From Chitinophagales bacterium (GTDB lineage Bacteria > Bacteroidota > Bacteroidia > Chitinophagales > UBA2359): a stretch of DNA of 7,210 bases. The notes beneath the pieces are model-generated. The model saw nothing but the letters and a program-made list of their open reading frames with translations, searched no databases and was not told where the DNA came from. Shown here piece after piece: positions 4,610 to 7,210 of this stretch (position 1 is its first letter; every line of letters begins with the position of its first letter). Location of the stretch: NCBI GenBank assembly GCA_020629335.1, contig JAHDDN010000272.1:1-7210 (forward strand). The letters are read 5' to 3'. The position numbers and the translations under genes were made by a program.

Positions 4610-6091
4610 GTGAAAAAAATTGATAGATTAGTATTGAAGGCCTTTATCGGTCCATTTATCGTTACTTTTTTTATAGCCTTATTTGTATTAGTCATGCAAA
4701 TGCTTTGGAAGTATATCGATGATTTGGTAGGGAAGGGGCTGGACTTTATGGTCATCCTGGAATTAATTTTCTATTGGACTACTACGCTGGTGCCTATGGC
4801 TTTGCCTATTGCCGTTTTATTAAGCGCTATCATGGCTTTTGGTAATATGGGAGAGCACTATGAACTCGTGGCCATTAAAGCCGCAGGGATTTCCCTATTG
4901 CGCTTCATGGCGCCTTTGATTATCGTGGCCTTATTTCTTTCAGGAGTGGCATTTACCTTTGCTAACTATGTACTTCCTAAAGCTACACTCAATGCAAGAG
5001 TATTATTGTATAGTATCAATCGGCAAAAACCAGCCTTTAATATTGAGGAAGGAGTCTTCTATGATGGTATAGAGGGCTTCACCATGAAGGTTGGACGTAA
5101 ATCTCAAACTAATAACATGATCTATGATGTATTAGTCTATGATCATCGGAAAGCTGGCGGTGCGAATAATAGTACGGTATTATTAGCAGATAGTGGCAAA
5201 ATGTATACGGCTAAAGAGGGCGAATTGCTCATTTTTAAGTTTTTTCACGGCAAGCAATACGAGGAAACCATTCCCAAACTAAAAGAAAAGGAACCCAGCC
5301 ATCGGCTGATGCGTACCTATTTTGATGAATATGAAATGATCTTCGATTTAGCTTCTTTCAATTTCCAAAAGTTTGATGAAAGCTTATTTAAGAATAGCCG
5401 AAAGATCATGAATCTCAAACGATTAGATGCCTCTATAGATTCCTTCCAAAGACAGGTCGCCAATAGACCTAATTTAATGGCCAAACAGCTTATTCCATTT
5501 ATATCCATACTAATTGATTCTAGCTATCAAAAAGGCATGAGAGAAGTAGAGTATGATCCAGATACCTTAATCACCACCTATCAAGATAGTTTGTTTATCG
5601 CAGGTAAAAATATAGATGATCCTGCCAGCTTATCAAGAATCTTTACTCGCTCGGTTAATTCAGCGAATAATGCTAAAACATTTATAGGGAGTGCAGATAA
5701 TCATGTTAAAAATCTGAAAAACAAAATTATCAAGTATGAAGTAGAATATCACTATAAGTTAGCGCTATCTTTAGCCTGTTTGGTATTATTCTTTATTGGG
5801 GCCCCTTTGGGTGCCATTATTAGAAAAGGAGGCTTTGGGATGCCTATGGTCATCGCTATTATCTTCTTTATTATATGGCATATTCTCTCAGAGATAGGAC
5901 GTAAGCTATCACAAGAGGGCGCAGTAGCCCCTGAATTAGGAATGTGGATGTCTACCCTAATTCTATTGCCTTTAGGAATCTTTTTAAGCTATAAAGCCAT
6001 GACAGATTCCGCATTAATGAACACAGATGCTTACATCAATTTTTTTAAGGCAATTATCAATAAGTTTAAAATTGGCAAAAAAGGAAAGTAG
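4610..6091 (+). CDS. LptF/LptG-family lipopolysaccharide export permease
   Basis: The 493-aa protein is an inner-membrane permease of the YjgP/YjgQ (LptF/LptG) family. Two such subunits with the LptB ATPase extract lipopolysaccharide from the inner membrane and pass it to the LptC/LptA bridge. Six membrane segments are visible: about 12-32, 50-75, 98-120, 383-403, 409-429 and 443-463. The family layout is kept, with a large periplasmic domain (about 121-380) between segments 3 and 4. The segment 2-3 loop GNMGEHYELVAIKAAGIS (78-95) and the segment 4-5 turn GAPLGAIIRKGGFGMPMVIA (397-416) are the strongest signatures. It is longer than the E. coli proteins (about 360 aa) because of an enlarged periplasmic domain, with a predicted helical insert around 260-370. 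Start is GTG at 4610, giving MKKIDRLVLKAFIGPF, the normal family N terminus. Whether it is LptF or LptG cannot be decided. It stands alone here, without lptB or a second permease. Confidence 0.93.
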   Translation: MKKIDRLVLKAFIGPFIVTFFIALFVLVMQMLWKYIDDLVGKGLDFMVILELIFYWTTTLVPMALPIAVLLSAIMAFGNMGEHYELVAIKAAGISLLRFMAPLIIVALFLSGVAFTFANYVLPKATLNARVLLYSINRQKPAFNIEEGVFYDGIEGFTMKVGRKSQTNNMIYDVLVYDHRKAGGANNSTVLLADSGKMYTAKEGELLIFKFFHGKQYEETIPKLKEKEPSHRLMRTYFDEYEMIFDLASFNFQKFDESLFKNSRKIMNLKRLDASIDSFQRQVANRPNLMAKQLIPFISILIDSSYQKGMREVEYDPDTLITTYQDSLFIAGKNIDDPASLSRIFTRSVNSANNAKTFIGSADNHVKNLKNKIIKYEVEYHYKLALSLACLVLFFIGAPLGAIIRKGGFGMPMVIAIIFFIIWHILSEIGRKLSQEGAVAPELGMWMSTLILLPLGIFLSYKAMTDSALMNTDAYINFFKAIINKFKIGKKGK

Positions 6092-6106
6092 GGAGTTATC
6101 GGGAAG

Positions 6107-6484
6107 CTATGAATTATCTTTTTTCTTTTTGGCATTCTCCTCTCTCTTATTGTCGTGGTTCTTCTTGCCTTCTCTCCAGCAGTCTGCCACTAAAGCCATC
6201 ACCTCCTCCTTTTTGCTAACTTTAACAAAAGAATACTGACCACCTTTTCTTCTACCTACCAGTTTTTTGACCTTAGCACCTTGACGTTTGAAACCTAACT
6301 CTATTAATTTTGTAGATAATTTGTGATACAAATCACCTATTTTCATTTCTTGGTCGGGCTTTAGATTGATCAAATCATTCTTTAAGCCAATCAACTTACT
6401 CAGTATAATACCGTAATCTCTCGAACCTAACTCACGTGGGTTACCTGGGTAGTTTTTTCTTTTTCTACTCGTACCTTCTCCCAT
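6107..6484 (-). CDS. Small basic hypothetical protein, 125 aa
   Basis: I do not recognise the family. I place the start at the ATG at 6484 (MGEGTSRKRKNYPGN). The same frame stays open to 6568, but the extra 28 residues are coded by very AT-rich sequence that looks like leader. If used, they would add a hydrophobic stretch (YLVGLYSKLIIFIYLNTFL), so a membrane-anchored form is not excluded. The protein is lysine- and arginine-rich, with a central region DLYHKLSTKLIELGFKRQGA (51-70) and a strand-like GGQYSFVKVS (81-90). The C-terminal tail is highly charged (from about 105 to 125, mostly K, E, N, D). The basic character would suit nucleic-acid or ribosome contact, but nothing specific proves it. 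It converges on the lptF/G-family gene with only 15 bp between stop codons and no visible terminator. Confidence 0.6.
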   Translation of the reverse strand: MGEGTSRKRKNYPGNPRELGSRDYGIILSKLIGLKNDLINLKPDQEMKIGDLYHKLSTKLIELGFKRQGAKVKKLVGRRKGGQYSFVKVSKKEEVMALVADCWREGKKNHDNKREENAKKKKDNS

Positions 6485-6578
6485 TCGTAAAAAAGTATTT
6501 AAATAAATAAATATGATTAATTTGCTATATAAACCTACTAGGTAAGCAACGAAAGTTGGAACACACATCCTATTTCTA

Positions 6579-6600
6579 AGTATGTTGTGAAAGACATACT
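6579..6600. repeat. 7-bp inverted repeat AGTATGT/ACATACT
   Basis: AGTATGT (6579-6585) is perfectly inverted at 6594-6600 with an 8-base loop. It lies about 95-116 bp before the chosen start of the 125-aa gene (6484) and downstream of the gene ending at 6718. Its half-site shares AGTATGTT with the motif cluster in front of ffh. There is no T-run, so an operator-like site is as plausible as a weak terminator. Confidence 0.35.
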
Positions 6601-6682
6601 ACACGGGTGAGAAAAAGAATTAAACAGTCAGTGCAATCTGCTTAAATTCAAAAAAATACAATCTATGCTTAAAAGTGGGTAA

Positions 6683-6700
6683 TAACTTGAATGCAAGTTA
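6683..6700 (-). terminator. Hairpin just after the 6718 gene, possible weak terminator
   Basis: TAACTTG (6683-6689) and CAAGTTA (6694-6700) form a 7-bp stem with the loop AATG, beginning 17 bases after the stop codon of the minus-strand gene. No T-run follows on the minus strand, so it is not a standard intrinsic terminator. It may protect the 3' end or mark pausing. Confidence 0.3.
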
Positions 6701-6717
6701 ATAAAATATTTTGAATA

Positions 6718-7210
6718 TTAATCAAAAACTAAAACAGAGATGCCCTCACTATCTGATTTCCAGTTAGGTGTGTGCAGTGTATTGCCATTTAAATTGACCG
6801 TTATAGAATAATCAGTAGTCGTTTCATGAAACACATCAGCTCCATTTAAAAATGGAAATCCGCCTAAGGCTTCATCTTTTTCTCCACTGGTATTTCCATC
6901 TCCATCATCAAACAAAAAGAAGGCTATTGTTGACTGATCAGCCGAGGCAAAAGTCTCATTGGAAAGAGTTAAATTGCCGACATTTAAATCATCTCTACCG
7001 CTGATCACCGCCTTGCTGGATGAAAAAATCGCACTCACTGCTTGTGCATCATCCGAAGGCAAGCCTAAAAGATTAGTGACAAATATATTAGTAACAGGAA
7101 GCGTACGCAAATATACTAACTGATCAGATCGAGTAAATTCCTGACGATAATAATGAATCGGTCTATCATTAGGTACATCACTAAAAACATAAAATTCGTA
7201 AGTCGTATTT
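6718..7210 (-). CDS. C-terminal part of an unrecognised, probably exported acidic protein (5' end outside window)
   Basis: The reading frame is open from the right edge (first full codon at 7209) to the TAA at 6718, giving 163 residues without a start. A TTG at 7110 is in frame but is internal, because sensible coding continues upstream (NTTYEFYVFSDVPNDRPIHY and onward). The fragment is acidic, rich in N, D, S and T, poor in lysine, free of cysteine and full of short alternating strand patterns, which suggests a secreted or cell-surface beta-rich domain. DDGDGNTSGEKDE (fragment residues 101-113) resembles a calcium-binding loop in an extracellular repeat. The end GISVLVFD is not a recognisable type IX secretion C-terminal signal. 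No family is assigned. The real N terminus, signal peptide and other domains are missing. Confidence 0.75.
   Translation of the reverse strand, partial: NTTYEFYVFSDVPNDRPIHYYRQEFTRSDQLVYLRTLPVTNIFVTNLLGLPSDDAQAVSAIFSSSKAVISGRDDLNVGNLTLSNETFASADQSTIAFFLFDDGDGNTSGEKDEALGGFPFLNGADVFHETTTDYSITVNLNGNTLHTPNWKSDSEGISVLVFD

Noticed and set aside
6718..7110. A complete 130-aa gene starting at TTG 7110
   Set aside because: The frame stays open and protein-like to the window edge, so the TTG is internal and the gene is a 5'-truncated partial.

Overview
This AT-rich window reads as a chromosomal segment of a Bacteroidota genome. The best clue is a primary sigma factor of only 289 aa that has region 1.2 but lacks region 1.1, the short RpoD type of that phylum. 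Other clues are start codons preceded by A-rich rather than Shine-Dalgarno leaders, a START-like (AHSA1-type) small protein, a long LptF/LptG-family permease, and intergenic repeats resembling ones I remember from Bacteroidota genomes. A Saprospiria-like member is possible, but the sequence alone cannot settle this.

Layout. Positions 1-1925 hold ffh (SRP54 GTPase, minus strand) with its rho-independent terminator, flanked on both sides by inverted copies of a ~72-bp repeat. Between ffh and the upstream rpoD (minus strand, 1926-2795) lie about 460 bp. This gap holds the rpoD terminator, a compact three-helix foldback (1710-1804), a GC-richer dispersed repeat (1572-1712) and four copies of a 10-bp motif just in front of ffh. 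Positions 2796-3351 are a divergent, gene-free, AT-rich stretch with an inverted repeat and several TTTAGTC copies. A START-like gene (3352-3738, plus) and an unrecognised but plausible gene (3735-4346, minus) then meet tail to tail with overlapping stop codons. The divergent gap at 4347-4609 contains a ~148-bp imperfect foldback (4371-4518) bracketed by 13-bp near-direct repeats. It lies in front of a LptF/LptG-family permease gene (4610-6091, plus, GTG start). A small basic hypothetical protein (6107-6484, minus) and the 3' part of a gene for a probable exported, acidic protein (6718 to the right edge, minus) close the window.

The genes are mostly housekeeping: co-translational membrane targeting (Ffh), primary transcription (RpoD) and lipopolysaccharide export (LptF/G). 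They do not form one pathway. The strongest candidates for undescribed biology are noncoding: the foldback at 4371-4518, the composite repeat at 1572-1824 that looks like one element nested in another, and the inverted repeats around the essential ffh gene. No CRISPR array, transposase, tRNA or rRNA was seen.
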